The notes below the pieces were generated by a model. The model was not told the DNA's origin. It did no database searches and was given only the letters and a program-made list of their open reading frames with translations. A stretch of DNA of 64,000 nucleotides. It comes from Stenotrophomonas geniculata ATCC 19374 = JCM 13324. GTDB lineage: Bacteria; Pseudomonadota; Gammaproteobacteria; Xanthomonadales; Xanthomonadaceae. Position numbers and translations under genes: made by a program. Positions 25,724 to 34,844 of the stretch are shown in pieces. The DNA lies in NCBI RefSeq assembly GCF_001431625.1, contig NZ_LLXT01000127.1, forward strand, positions 1 to 64,000, in the 5' to 3' direction. How positions within the stretch are numbered: the stretch's first letter is position 1; the number at the start of each line of letters is the position of its first letter.

Positions 25724-26704
25724 ATGGTCGATGGTGGGGTAGGAGACAGCGACGACAGCGGCCTGCGGTCGATCGACCTGGCGACGCTGAGCGGCGTGCT
25801 TCGTGTATGTGATGTCGAACTGCTACTGCTCGATGGCAATGGGCCGCGGGCGGCCTTCGCTTCACGCGTGCACGAGGAGGCGTTGTTCTGCAGCATCAGC
25901 TGTGGATTCCATTGCCGTGGACGATTCATGCTGCCGCCGGACTGGGCGATGCTGGGGTATCTGCACGCGACCGATGAAACCCTGAGCTGGTGCCACGGTG
26001 TACCGCTCGTACCTGGAATGGCGTTGACCGTGATGCCGGAGGGTATCAGCGAGTTCACCCTGAGCCCGGGCACGCACATGACCCTGATGCTGGTGCCGGT
26101 GGCGCGGGTGCAGCGCAAGCTGACCGAACTGAGCCTGCGCAGTACACCGCCGGCCGGACAGGCACTTTCGCTGTTCAATCTCGCCAGCGAGGCCGCCCCG
26201 CTGGCACAGCACTACCAGCAGCTGCACCTGCAGCTGGGCCAGGGCACGGGGCTGCAGCCTGAAGAAACCGAGCGGCTGTTGCACGAACATGTGCAGGCAC
26301 TGCTGGGCGCGGGTTCCGCCGATCGCCCGGGTTGCAGCCGTGCGCGGCGCACGCATTATCTGATCGCACAGCGGGCGGAAAACTTCATGCGCCTCAACCT
26401 GCGCCGCAATATCTACATGAACGAGATCTGCGATGCTGCCGGTGTCAGCGAGCGTGGCCTGCGCTACGCGTTCGAGGACCTGTTCGGCACGTCGCCCAAT
26501 CGTTATCTGTCGATGCTGCGCCTGTGCGCGGCCTGCCGCAGCCTGTCGATGGCTGATTCCAGCCGCCGTTCGGTCAAGGCCATCGCCCTCAGCTGTGGCC
26601 TGTGGGACCTGTCGCGCTTCGCCGACAACTACCGCAAGGTCTTCGGTGAACTGCCGCGTGACACGCTGATGCGCGCTCCCGCGCAGATCGGCCAGCCAGC
26701 TTGA
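25724..26704 (+). CDS. AraC-family transcriptional regulator
   Basis: 326 residues. The N-terminal about 200 residues look like an AraC cupin-type sensing domain (MLPPDWAMLGYLHATDETLSWCHGVPLVPGMALTVMPEGISEFTLSPG). The C-terminal about 100 residues are the two-HTH domain (IYMNEICDAAGVSERGLRYAFEDLFGTSPNRYLSMLRL and VKAIALSCGLWDLSRFADNYRKVFGELP). It sits between the Tad pilus operon (divergent) and the adhesin gene (same direction), so it is the best candidate to co-regulate both. Confidence 0.9.
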   Translation: MVDGGVGDSDDSGLRSIDLATLSGVLRVCDVELLLLDGNGPRAAFASRVHEEALFCSISCGFHCRGRFMLPPDWAMLGYLHATDETLSWCHGVPLVPGMALTVMPEGISEFTLSPGTHMTLMLVPVARVQRKLTELSLRSTPPAGQALSLFNLASEAAPLAQHYQQLHLQLGQGTGLQPEETERLLHEHVQALLGAGSADRPGCSRARRTHYLIAQRAENFMRLNLRRNIYMNEICDAAGVSERGLRYAFEDLFGTSPNRYLSMLRLCAACRSLSMADSSRRSVKAIALSCGLWDLSRFADNYRKVFGELPRDTLMRAPAQIGQPA

Positions 26705-26725
26705 TTCAAGCCCCGTAAGGGTTTC

Positions 26726-26742
26726 CCGGCAGTTCCTGCCGG
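26726..26742 (+). terminator. stem-loop after the AraC gene
   Basis: CCGGCA-GTTCC-TGCCGG, a 6-bp GC stem located 22 nt after the stop. There is no T-run, so it may only protect the 3' end. The following 100 nt contain many further TGCCG/CGGCA pieces. Confidence 0.4.
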
Positions 26743-26871
26743 AATTGCATATCCGCTTGCCGATATGGTTGCCGCTTCTGCATAACCGGCTGCCGATTCC
26801 GACCGTGGATTTGCCGGAATGCGCGATTGCCGTGCCGGAATGAAGTGCGCAGCCGCCGTTGCAAACGCTGA

Positions 26872-26910
26872 AATGTCAGTCACCTGCCTAACGGCAAGTC
26901 CACTGACATT
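26872..26910 (+). promoter_or_regulatory. 9-bp inverted repeat ahead of the adhesin gene
   Basis: AATGTCAGT (26872-26880) and ACTGACATT (26902-26910) are exact reverse complements 21 nt apart, ending 30 nt before the adhesin start. It can be an operator with half-sites about three helical turns apart (30 bp start to start), or a leader hairpin that presents the ribosome site. I cannot tell which. Confidence 0.45.
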
Positions 26911-26939
26911 CCAGTTGTTCGCCTACGGGGGAAATGCTC

Positions 26940-29900
26940 ATGAACCGCATCTACCGGCGTGTATGGAACCGCCAGCTCAATGCTCTGGTTGTGGCCTCGG
27001 AACTGGCCACCGGCGACAGCGGCGGCAGCGCCGCCCGCGATCCGCGCAGTGCAATGCTGATGCCGACCGCACTGGCCCTGGCCCTGCTGTGCGCGCTGGC
27101 CAGCGGGCATGCAGACGCGTCCGAATCCAATCAGTCTCTACGTGACCTGCAGGCACTGGCCGCGAAGTACGCGCAGCCGATGCCGGCCAAGGTCGACGCG
27201 GAAGTGGCGCTGGCCGCCGCATCGCGCCAGGCGCAGAGCAGTCCGGCGATCAGCGCTGACGCGCGTGTCGGCCTGCAGCTGAGTACGAACTCGCTGCCGA
27301 TCGTACGCGACGTGCTGCCGGCCACCGTGCAGGTGAAGCTGGCGGCGAACGCCGCGCCGAAGCAGGTCGCGGTTCCTGCGCTGGCTGCCGATGTCCGCGC
27401 CAATGTCGGGCTGGGTCATGCAGCGTCCCATGTGGCGAAGATTGATGCATCGCTGGCGGCCAACGTTGCGCCGTCCGCGCATGCGCCGCTCGGTGTGGCT
27501 GCGGATGCCCAGGCGAAGGCCGGCGTTGGCATCGCCGGTACCCAGGTGGCCTCGATCGATACCGGTGCCAAGGCGGCCGCCGCTGTTGCTGGCGCACCGG
27601 CTGGCTCGCTGTCCGGCCTCAAGGCGTCCGTTGACGGCAAGGTGGATTCGCAGCTGAAGCTGGCGGGCCACCAGATCGACGGCCAGGGGCAGGTCAAGGC
27701 GACGGCGGCGGTCACGCTGCCGGCCAAGGAGGAGCTGCCGGGCGAGACTCATGATCGTGCGATCACCGCGGCCTTCGATACCGGTGTTGCCGGCAAAGTG
27801 CGCGTGCAGGCGCCGGATGGCCAGGAGGTCGTGGCCGACCGCAATCTGAAGCTGGCCGGCCAAGCCACCGTGGCAGCGCAGAACAGCGCGCTGGGCGTCG
27901 GTGGCCTGGTGGGCGGCGTTGTCGGCGCAGCAGGTGGCGCCGTGGGCGGCGTGCTTGATGGCACCGTAGGCAACACGGTTGATGCGGTCGGCGGCGCCTT
28001 GCACGGCACGGTTGGAACGGTAGGCGGCGCAGTGGGCAGCACGCTCAATGGTGCCGTTGGCACGGTTGGCGGAGCCGTAGGCGGTGCGCTCAACGGCACC
28101 GTTGGAACTGTCGGTAGCGCGGTGGGTGGTGCGCTCAACGGTGCGGTTGGCACGGTCGGTGCAGTTGGCGGCACCGTGGGTGGTGCACTCAACGGGACGG
28201 TCGGTTCGGTCGGCAGCACCGTCGGTGGTGCGCTCAACGGTGCGGTTGGCACGGTCGGTGCAGTTGGCGGCACCGTGGGTAGTGCACTCAACGGGACGGT
28301 CGCTTCGGTCGGCAGCACCGTCGGCGGCGCGCTCAACGGTGCGGTTGGCACGGTTGGCGCAGTCGGCGGCACCGTGGGTGGTGCACTCAACGGCACGGTC
28401 GGTTCGGTTGGCGGTGCCGTGGGCGGCACGCTCAACAATACGGTGGGTGCAGTAGGCAGCACCGTCAGCGGTGTACTCAACGGCGCAACAGGTGGCAGCA
28501 CCGGCGGCCTGGGTGGCCTGCTGGGCGATACACTCGGCAATGTCGGCGGCGCCGTCGGTAACCTGCTCAATGGCAACCTCAACGGCACCATCGGCAATCT
28601 CGGCAGTGCCGTAGGCGGCCTGGTCGGTGGCACGCTCGGCGGCCTCGGCCTGACCAAGCCCTCGGCGATCCCGCCGACCAGCCCGAAGGCGCCGGCTCCG
28701 GCCGACCCGAACGCTGGCCTGATCATCGGCACCGGCGGCCTGGTCGGTAATGTCGGGCAGCTGATCGGCCCGACCACCACCAGCCTGTTCGGCGGCAACG
28801 GCTACCTGAGCAACGGCAACCTCAAGCTCAGCAACGCCAACGTGATGCAGACCTACTCGACGGTCAATGTGCTGGGACTGCCGGTGGTCAACCTGTCGCC
28901 GGTCGGCAGCACCCTCAATGGCCTCGGCGGCGCTGTCACCGGCGGCAGCTCGCACCTGACCCTGATCGGTGGCGTCACCTCCGACAGCTACATCTACAAC
29001 ATCAACAACGGCAATCCGGGCGGCCTGCTGGGCCTGTTGCTGCCGAAGGATTCGCCGGCCTGGGCCGCCAAGTGCCTGGACATCGCCCTGGCCGACATCT
29101 CCTGCTGGGCCGTCAACGCCGCGCAGGACTACCAGGTGCTGATGGGCGACGGCGCCTTCGCCAACGGCTCGAAGGAAGTGGTGATCGGTGCCAATGCGCG
29201 GCACGAACTGCCGAAGGTTGATGCCAACGTGGCCTTCCCGGGTGCAGGCACCAATGACCCGAGCAACCCGACCGGCGTGCCGACCGCGGACTACGCCGCA
29301 CGCATGGGCCACTCGGTGATCGTCGGTGACAGCGCGGTGGGTACTGCCAACGGGCAGACCCTGCTCGGTGCCGAGGCCACCTCGAACCAGGCCAATTCGG
29401 TCGCACTGGGCTACCGCTCGGCCGCGCTGCGCGGTGCCCAGGCCAGCTACAGCGCCTATGGCCTCACTGCGCCGCAGGTCTCTGCCGGTGAAGTGTCGGT
29501 GGGTACCGCCGGTGGCGGTGAGCGCCAGATCACCAACGTCGCGGCGGGTAGTGTCAATACCGATGCGGTCAACGTGGCCCAGCTGAAGGGGGCCATCAGC
29601 CTGATCGATGATGTGGCGGCCGCTGCGGTGACCTATGACCTGGACGGTGCCGGCAACCCGAACTATCGCCGTGTCACGCTCGGCGCGGGCACCGGCACCA
29701 CCACCATCGGTAACCTGGCTGGCGGTGCGGTCACGGCCGGCAGCCTGGAAGCGGTCAATGGTGGCCAGCTGGCGGCGACCAATGCTGCCATCGCCAGCTT
29801 CTTCGGCGGCCGCGCAGCCTTCGATCCTGCCAGTGGCGCGTTCACTGCGCCCCTGTTCGAGATCAGCACCATCTCCACCGGCGGCGCCATCGCCAAGGGC

Positions 29901-32135
29901 CTGTATGAGAACGCTACCGATGCCTTCGCCGCGGTCGATGGCTCGCTGGTCAACCTCAACACGCAGATCACCGACATCCGTAACGGTGGCACCAAGTACC
30001 TGCGGGTGAACTCGACCGGTACCGAGGCCCTGGCCAGCGGTGCCGACTCGATCGCAGTCGGCACCAATGCTCGCGCAACCGCCGCCAACAGCATCGCGGT
30101 CGGTGCCGGCAGCCTGGCCGATCGTGCCAACAGCGTGTCCATCGGTGCCGCCGGTGCCGAGCGTCAGGTCACCAACATGGCGGCCGGTACCGCAGCGACC
30201 GATGCAGTCAACCTGGGCCAGCTGCAGGCCTCGGAGCAGGGCGCCCTGCGCTATGACCTCAACGGCGACGGCAGCGTCAACTATGCCAGCGCCACGCTGG
30301 GCCAGGCTGGCACCGCCACCACGCTGCGCAACCTCGGCCCGGGCCAGGTCAGTGCCACCAGCAGCGAGGCCATCAACGGTGCCCAGCTGTTTGCCGCCAA
30401 CCAGGCCGTTGCCACCCACCTCGGAGGTGGTGCAGCGGTCAATGCCAGCGGTGTGCTGACCGCACCGACCTACGCGATCAACAACGTCGCCGCCAACGGC
30501 ACCGTCACCAAGGGCAGCTACAACGACGTCGGTACCGCCTTCGATGCCGTCAGCAACTCGCTGGCCAACGTCGCCGACCAGACCGGCGAGATCGACAAGC
30601 TGGCCGTGAAGTACGACGTCGACGGCAGCGGCAACGTGCTCAACAGCGTGACGCTGACGGGCACCGGCACCGGCGCGGTGAAGATCACCAACGTCGCCGC
30701 CGGCAGCATCCTGGCCGGCAGCAGCGATGCCATCACCGGCGACCAGCTGTTCAACACCAACAGCACCATCGCCAACTACTTCGGTGGCACCACCGCGTAC
30801 AACGGCACCACCAATGTGTGGACCGCGCCGAAGTTCAGCATCTCCAGCATCGCCACCGACGGCACGTTTACCAGCGGCGACTACAACAACGTCACCGCCG
30901 CCTTCACTGCGGTGGACGGCTCGCTGAAGGTCCTCAACCAGCGCATCACCAACGGCGGCGGTGGCAGCGCCTACCTGGCGGTGAACTCGACCGCAGCGGC
31001 TGCAACGGCTGCCGGCGCGGAAGCGGTGGCTGTCGGCCCGCAGGCCAGTGCGGCCGGTGCCAACAGCGTGGCGGTCGGCAACGGTGCCAGCGCCAGTGCA
31101 GGCAACAGCGTCGCCCTGGGTGCCGGTTCGGTGGCCAGCGTTGGTGCGCAGAGCGGCTACACCGGTGCCTACGGCCAGACCGGCGCCAGCAACTCGGCCG
31201 GTGAGGTCTCGGTCGGCAGCACCGGCAGCGAGCGCAAGATCACCCACGTTGCCGATGGCTCCGACACCTACGACGCAACCAATGTCGGCCAGCTGAAGAA
31301 TGGTGTGAACTACGCCATCGATGAGTCGAAGAAGTACACCGACCAGAAGATCCAGAACATCACCAACGTGGCCGGCAGCTTCCGCGCCAACAACACCAAC
31401 AACCTGGCCGATCCGTCCGCCAGCGGTGCCAACTCGGCCGCCGGTGGTGCAGGCTCCACCGCCGCCGGTGCCAACTCGACCGCGCTGGGCAATGGTTCGC
31501 AGGCGCAGGCCGACAACTCGGTGGCGCTGGGGGCGGGTTCGGTGGCGAACCGGGCCAACACGGTCTCGGTCGGTGCCAGCGGCGCCGAACGCCAGGTCGT
31601 CAACGTGGCTGACGGTTCGCAGGCCACCGATGCGGTCAACGTGCGCCAGCTGCAGGCCTCGCAGCAGGGCACGATCCGCTACGACACCACGGTGAACGGT
31701 GCGACCAACTACAACAGTGTCACGCTGGGCAGCACCAACAGCGGCCCGACCACGGTGCGCAACGTCGCCGCCGGCACCGCCGGTACCGACGCAGTCAACG
31801 TGGACCAGCTGAAGTCGGGCATGGCGCAGACCCTGGACTGGTCGAAGGCCTACACCGACGAGCGCATGGGGGGCTTCGAGCGCGACCTGCGCAAGACCGA
31901 CAACCGCGCCTCGGCCGGTATCGCTTCGGCGATGGCCACCGCAGCCCTGCCGCAGCCCAGCGAAGCGGGCCGCAGCATGGCCTCGGTCGCTGCCGGCAGC
32001 TACAACGGCGAGTCGGGCGTGGCGGTCGGTATCTCCGGTGTCTCCGAGGGAGGGCGCTGGATCTACAAGTTCAGCGGCTCCACCAACAGCCGTGGCGAGG
32101 CCGGTGTGGCCGTCGGTGCCGGCATCCAGTGGTGA
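26940..32135 (+). CDS. trimeric autotransporter adhesin (YadA/Hia family)
   Basis: 1,731 residues. An ESPR-type extended leader (MNRIYRRVWNRQLNALVVASELA) precedes a signal peptide (LALALLCALASGHADA). Next comes an Ala/Val-rich segment, then a Gly-rich repeat zone (about 320-570) of VGGALNGTVGxVG units. Head domains then carry YadA-like 14-mers (SVALGAGSVA, SIAVGTNARATAAN) alternating with neck/stalk pieces (GSERKITHVADGSDTYDATNVGQLK). The C-terminus is a YadA anchor ending in IQW. The start at 26940 (not 26934) is chosen because it gives the canonical ESPR and a better distance to GGGGGAA. It is a surface fibre for attachment and autoaggregation; the ligand is unknown. Confidence 0.95.
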   Translation: MNRIYRRVWNRQLNALVVASELATGDSGGSAARDPRSAMLMPTALALALLCALASGHADASESNQSLRDLQALAAKYAQPMPAKVDAEVALAAASRQAQSSPAISADARVGLQLSTNSLPIVRDVLPATVQVKLAANAAPKQVAVPALAADVRANVGLGHAASHVAKIDASLAANVAPSAHAPLGVAADAQAKAGVGIAGTQVASIDTGAKAAAAVAGAPAGSLSGLKASVDGKVDSQLKLAGHQIDGQGQVKATAAVTLPAKEELPGETHDRAITAAFDTGVAGKVRVQAPDGQEVVADRNLKLAGQATVAAQNSALGVGGLVGGVVGAAGGAVGGVLDGTVGNTVDAVGGALHGTVGTVGGAVGSTLNGAVGTVGGAVGGALNGTVGTVGSAVGGALNGAVGTVGAVGGTVGGALNGTVGSVGSTVGGALNGAVGTVGAVGGTVGSALNGTVASVGSTVGGALNGAVGTVGAVGGTVGGALNGTVGSVGGAVGGTLNNTVGAVGSTVSGVLNGATGGSTGGLGGLLGDTLGNVGGAVGNLLNGNLNGTIGNLGSAVGGLVGGTLGGLGLTKPSAIPPTSPKAPAPADPNAGLIIGTGGLVGNVGQLIGPTTTSLFGGNGYLSNGNLKLSNANVMQTYSTVNVLGLPVVNLSPVGSTLNGLGGAVTGGSSHLTLIGGVTSDSYIYNINNGNPGGLLGLLLPKDSPAWAAKCLDIALADISCWAVNAAQDYQVLMGDGAFANGSKEVVIGANARHELPKVDANVAFPGAGTNDPSNPTGVPTADYAARMGHSVIVGDSAVGTANGQTLLGAEATSNQANSVALGYRSAALRGAQASYSAYGLTAPQVSAGEVSVGTAGGGERQITNVAAGSVNTDAVNVAQLKGAISLIDDVAAAAVTYDLDGAGNPNYRRVTLGAGTGTTTIGNLAGGAVTAGSLEAVNGGQLAATNAAIASFFGGRAAFDPASGAFTAPLFEISTISTGGAIAKGLYENATDAFAAVDGSLVNLNTQITDIRNGGTKYLRVNSTGTEALASGADSIAVGTNARATAANSIAVGAGSLADRANSVSIGAAGAERQVTNMAAGTAATDAVNLGQLQASEQGALRYDLNGDGSVNYASATLGQAGTATTLRNLGPGQVSATSSEAINGAQLFAANQAVATHLGGGAAVNASGVLTAPTYAINNVAANGTVTKGSYNDVGTAFDAVSNSLANVADQTGEIDKLAVKYDVDGSGNVLNSVTLTGTGTGAVKITNVAAGSILAGSSDAITGDQLFNTNSTIANYFGGTTAYNGTTNVWTAPKFSISSIATDGTFTSGDYNNVTAAFTAVDGSLKVLNQRITNGGGGSAYLAVNSTAAAATAAGAEAVAVGPQASAAGANSVAVGNGASASAGNSVALGAGSVASVGAQSGYTGAYGQTGASNSAGEVSVGSTGSERKITHVADGSDTYDATNVGQLKNGVNYAIDESKKYTDQKIQNITNVAGSFRANNTNNLADPSASGANSAAGGAGSTAAGANSTALGNGSQAQADNSVALGAGSVANRANTVSVGASGAERQVVNVADGSQATDAVNVRQLQASQQGTIRYDTTVNGATNYNSVTLGSTNSGPTTVRNVAAGTAGTDAVNVDQLKSGMAQTLDWSKAYTDERMGGFERDLRKTDNRASAGIASAMATAALPQPSEAGRSMASVAAGSYNGESGVAVGISGVSEGGRWIYKFSGSTNSRGEAGVAVGAGIQW
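28132..28428 (+). repeat. 99-bp tandem repeats inside the adhesin gene
   Basis: Three consecutive units of 99 bp (33 residues), with the marker CGCTCAACG at 28132, 28231 and 28330. Each encodes ALNGAVGTVGAVGGTVG followed by a second, related half. Shorter related units extend from about 27900 to 28620. Near-identical DNA here makes the copy number prone to change by slippage or recombination. Confidence 0.85.
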
Positions 32136-32196
32136 TCCCCGCCGCCGGGCCGCACGCGCGGCCCGGCATCGCGGAAACGTCCATAGGGGGAATGAC

Positions 32197-33033
32197 ATGA
32201 AACAGCATCGCATCGCCCGCACCGGCCAGATGGCCGCAGTGCTGGGCCTGGTCCTGGGAATGGGCCTGCTGGCCGCCTGTCGCAGCCATGCGCCGGCCGC
32301 CGAGGGTCCTGCCGAAACCACCGCCGTGCAGTTCCCGGAGGCTTCGAAGGCCTCGTTGAAGGAAGGCATCTATCCCGACGTCGCCGACCTGCGCCGTTTC
32401 GCGCCGGGCATGAGCAAGCGCCAGCTGTATACCTTGCTGGGCACGCCGCACTTCAACGAAGGCATGTGGGGCGTGCGCGAGTGGAACTACCTGTTCAACT
32501 TCCGCACCGCGCAGGGCGCGGAGTATTTCACCTGCCAGTTCCAGGTGCGCTTCGACAGCAAGGGCATCGCCCAAGGGGGCTACTGGAAGCCGGAATCGTG
32601 CGCGGCGGTGCTGGAACCGCCGCGGCCGCCAGCGCCGCCAGCACCGGCACCGCTGCCGGAGCAGCCGCTGCGGTTGTCGGCGGATGCGCTGTTCGGGTTC
32701 GACAGCGCGGTGCTCAGTGCCGAAGGCCAGCAGGCCGTACAGGGCGTGCTGGCGCAGGTGCGCGAGGCCAGTCAGGTGCAGTCGATCCGGGTGACCGGGT
32801 ACACCGACCGTATCGGCAGTGCCAGCTACAACCAGACCCTGTCGCAGCGACGTGCCGAGGCAGTGCGCAGCGCGCTGGTGCAGGGTGGGGTGCCTGCGGC
32901 CAGCATCAGCGCCGAAGGGCGGGGCGCAGCCGAGCCGATCGTGCAGTGCGAGCAGCGCAACCGTCGCGAGCTGATCGCCTGCCTGGCGCCGAACCGGCGC
33001 GTGCAGATTGCTGGAATGGCCCAGCCGCGCTGA
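32197..33033 (+). CDS. TpgA-like lipoprotein: BamE-like domain plus OmpA peptidoglycan-binding domain
   Basis: 278 residues. The lipobox is LGMGLLAAC. A BamE/SmpA-OmlA-like domain follows (YPDVADLRRFAPGMSKRQLYTLLGTPHFNEGMWGVREWNYLFNF), then a Pro-rich linker and an OmpA C-terminal domain (ALFGFDSAVLSAEGQQAV, VTGYTDRIGSASYNQTLSQRRAEAV). It lies 61 nt after the adhesin and shares the GGGGGAA-type leader. This is the domain order and gene position of TpgA, which anchors the Acinetobacter adhesin AtaA to peptidoglycan. I infer the same job here. Confidence 0.9.
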   Translation: MKQHRIARTGQMAAVLGLVLGMGLLAACRSHAPAAEGPAETTAVQFPEASKASLKEGIYPDVADLRRFAPGMSKRQLYTLLGTPHFNEGMWGVREWNYLFNFRTAQGAEYFTCQFQVRFDSKGIAQGGYWKPESCAAVLEPPRPPAPPAPAPLPEQPLRLSADALFGFDSAVLSAEGQQAVQGVLAQVREASQVQSIRVTGYTDRIGSASYNQTLSQRRAEAVRSALVQGGVPAASISAEGRGAAEPIVQCEQRNRRELIACLAPNRRVQIAGMAQPR

Positions 33034-33142
33034 GAGTCCCACACCGGGGTCATGCCCCGGTATCCCGAGTCCCCCCTGACCGTCGGCAGGACGTGGTTAC
33101 GTCTCCCCCGTTGACCATGCCTGCCGGCGGCTCAGGTTTTCC

Positions 33143-33445
33143 ATGGTGCACGCGATGAACGCCCAATTCCTGCCTCTTTCCATGAAGACGGAAGCCACAT
33201 TGAGTGTGTACGGCCAGCTCGGCAACCATGCGGTGGTGCGCATTCCCGGGCGGCGCCTGCCGGGCTTGATCCTGCAGGCAGACACCGTGGCCGGCTTCCT
33301 TGCCCAGCTGCAGGAAGCGCAGGCCTGCCTGCGCAGTGGTCGCGCACAGCGCACCGACGCCGAACTGGACATGCTCATCGACGTGTTGCAGCAGTGGTAT
33401 GCGCTGATCGAATCGCGCCTGGCCGACGCCGGCGAGGCACTGTAG
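33143..33445 (+). CDS. small conserved-looking protein of unknown function
   Basis: About 100 residues: VYGQLGNHAVVRIPGRRLPGLILQADTVAGFLAQLQEAQ followed by an acidic helix ending in LADAGEAL. The piece GNHAVVRIPGRRLPGLILQ reminds me of a DUF6959-type protein, but I am not sure. Starts at 33155 or 33182 are possible and none has a clear Shine-Dalgarno. It is soluble with no signal peptide. A 27-bp perfect hairpin begins 5 nt after the stop. Confidence 0.72.
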   Translation: MVHAMNAQFLPLSMKTEATLSVYGQLGNHAVVRIPGRRLPGLILQADTVAGFLAQLQEAQACLRSGRAQRTDAELDMLIDVLQQWYALIESRLADAGEAL

Positions 33446-33449
33446 AAGA

Positions 33450-33525
33450 AAAAGGGGACGGAGGGGATTAAGTCGTTCCCGGCACGGCAGGGACATGGAC
33501 GACTTAATCCCCTCCGTCCCCTTTT
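33450..33525. repeat. 27-bp perfect inverted repeat, dispersed family
   Basis: Arms at 33450-33476 and 33499-33525 (AAAAGGGGACGGAGGGGATT... and its exact complement) with a 22-nt loop. It lies between convergent genes ending at 33445 and 33531. The A-tract/T-tract ends make it a plausible bidirectional terminator. It is related to 35635-35657 and 40635-40699. Confidence 0.85.
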
Positions 33526-33530
33526 CTGTG

Positions 33531-34358
33531 TCATGCGCGTGCGCGGATCAACCAGCAGGCAGCATCCACGCGGATCCGATCGCCGTCGATGAATGGTGTG
33601 AATGCTGCCAGCGCCTGGTCGCGCAGCCCGGCGGCCTCCACTTCGGGCAGCGCCCGCAGCGCCTGGCCCACCGGGCCCAGCTGGCCGACGTAGGTCGGCA
33701 GCTCATCGCGTGCGATCGAACACGGAAGGTCCACCGCAACCACCTCCACATCCTTCCAGCCGGCAGCCTGCAACAGGCGCTGCACGCGTTGGCCATCTGC
33801 GAAGGCGAACTGTCCCGGGGCACCGGGTGCGCGCGGCGGAAGCTCAAGCGCATCGCCGATCGCGCGCTCGGCCGTGGTCATGAATGGATTCTCGTCAGCG
33901 CTGCGCCAGGCAATGAAACGCAGGCCGGCACCGGGCCGCGTGGCGCGGTGCAGGTTGGCGAAGGCCGCACCGGTATCCTCGAAGAACATCACCCCCAACC
34001 GCGACTGGATCCAGTCGAAGTGCGCGGAAGGCAGAGGGTGCCGTTGCGCGTCGGCAAGGATGAAGTCAGCGTCCAGCCCCGCCGTTTCTGCCCGTTCGCG
34101 CGCCGTTGCCAGCATCGGTGCGGAGATGTCCAGGCCGGTGCAGTGGGCGGCCGGGCGTGCCGCACCGGCGGCAAGCAGGCTTGCGCCCGTGCCGCATCCG
34201 ATGTCGAGCAGTTGCGTGACGGTTTCTGGCAACTCGGCGACCAGCAGGTCGGCCATCGGCTGGAACAGGCCATCGAGGATGGCCTGCTGGGCGACCCAGA
34301 TCTGGCCGCCGGGACCGTTCCAGAGGGTGTTCTGATCAACGGGGGATGTGCTGGCCAT
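33531..34358 (-). CDS. class I SAM-dependent methyltransferase
   Basis: 275 residues. The SAM-binding motif I is LLDIGCGTGASLLAAG, motif II/III region FILADAQRHPLPSAHFDWIQSRLGVMFFED, as in UbiE/Methyltransf_11-type enzymes. The start at 34358 follows GGCAAGACC. It is divergent from a MerR regulator 63 nt away, which probably controls it. The substrate is unknown; small-molecule methylation is the usual role of such proteins. Confidence 0.88.
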   Translation of the reverse strand: MASTSPVDQNTLWNGPGGQIWVAQQAILDGLFQPMADLLVAELPETVTQLLDIGCGTGASLLAAGAARPAAHCTGLDISAPMLATARERAETAGLDADFILADAQRHPLPSAHFDWIQSRLGVMFFEDTGAAFANLHRATRPGAGLRFIAWRSADENPFMTTAERAIGDALELPPRAPGAPGQFAFADGQRVQRLLQAAGWKDVEVVAVDLPCSIARDELPTYVGQLGPVGQALRALPEVEAAGLRDQALAAFTPFIDGDRIRVDAACWLIRARA

Positions 34359-34421
34359 GGTCTTGCCTTGTCTGGAAGTGGCCCATAGGTTGCTGCTTGA
34401 AGACGACTTGAGGTCAAGCCC

Positions 34422-34829
34422 ATGCGTGAACTGGATATCGGCGAGGTGGTCAAGCGCAGTGGCGTGCCGGCCTCGACCCTGCGTTACTACGAACAATTGG
34501 GCTTGTTGCAGGCCCTTGGGCGTCGCGGCCTGCGCCGGCAGTATGACGAGCAGGTGCTGGAACGGCTGGCGCTGATCGGTCTCGGCCAGGCGGCCGGGAT
34601 GTCACTGCAGCAGATCGGGGCATCGCTGCCACCGCAGCGTGGATGTATCTCCCTGGATCGTGAGGCGCTGCTGGCGCAGGCTGATGTGCTGCAGAGGCAG
34701 ATCACCCAGCTGCAGCGGGTGCGCCGGCACCTGCAGCGCGCGGCGGCCTGCCCGGAAGCGCAGGATGCGCGGCAGTGCGGTTCATTCCGCAAGCTGCTGC
34801 GGGCACAGCAGCGCATGGCGGGTGGGTGA
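34422..34829 (+). CDS. MerR-family transcriptional regulator
   Basis: 135 residues. The winged HTH is DIGEVVKRSGVPASTLRYYEQLGLLQALGRRGLRRQY at the N-terminus, followed by the dimerisation coiled coil (QADVLQRQITQLQRVRRHLQRA). Three Cys residues (RGCISL, AACPEA, RQCGSF) could bind metal or sense redox, but the spacing does not match SoxR. It is divergent from the methyltransferase and likely autoregulates through the shared 63-nt spacer. Confidence 0.88.
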   Translation: MRELDIGEVVKRSGVPASTLRYYEQLGLLQALGRRGLRRQYDEQVLERLALIGLGQAAGMSLQQIGASLPPQRGCISLDREALLAQADVLQRQITQLQRVRRHLQRAAACPEAQDARQCGSFRKLLRAQQRMAGG

Positions 34830-34844
34830 GTTGCCGGAACCGGC

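Noticed and set aside
28132-28428. CRISPR-like repeat array
   Set aside because: The repeats are contiguous, in frame and code for a Gly-rich protein segment without spacers.
27138-32369. A 1,743-codon open frame opposite the adhesin gene
   Set aside because: It mirrors the repetitive high-GC adhesin gene and has the low-complexity His/Arg/Gly/Thr composition of a shadow frame, with no signal or domain.
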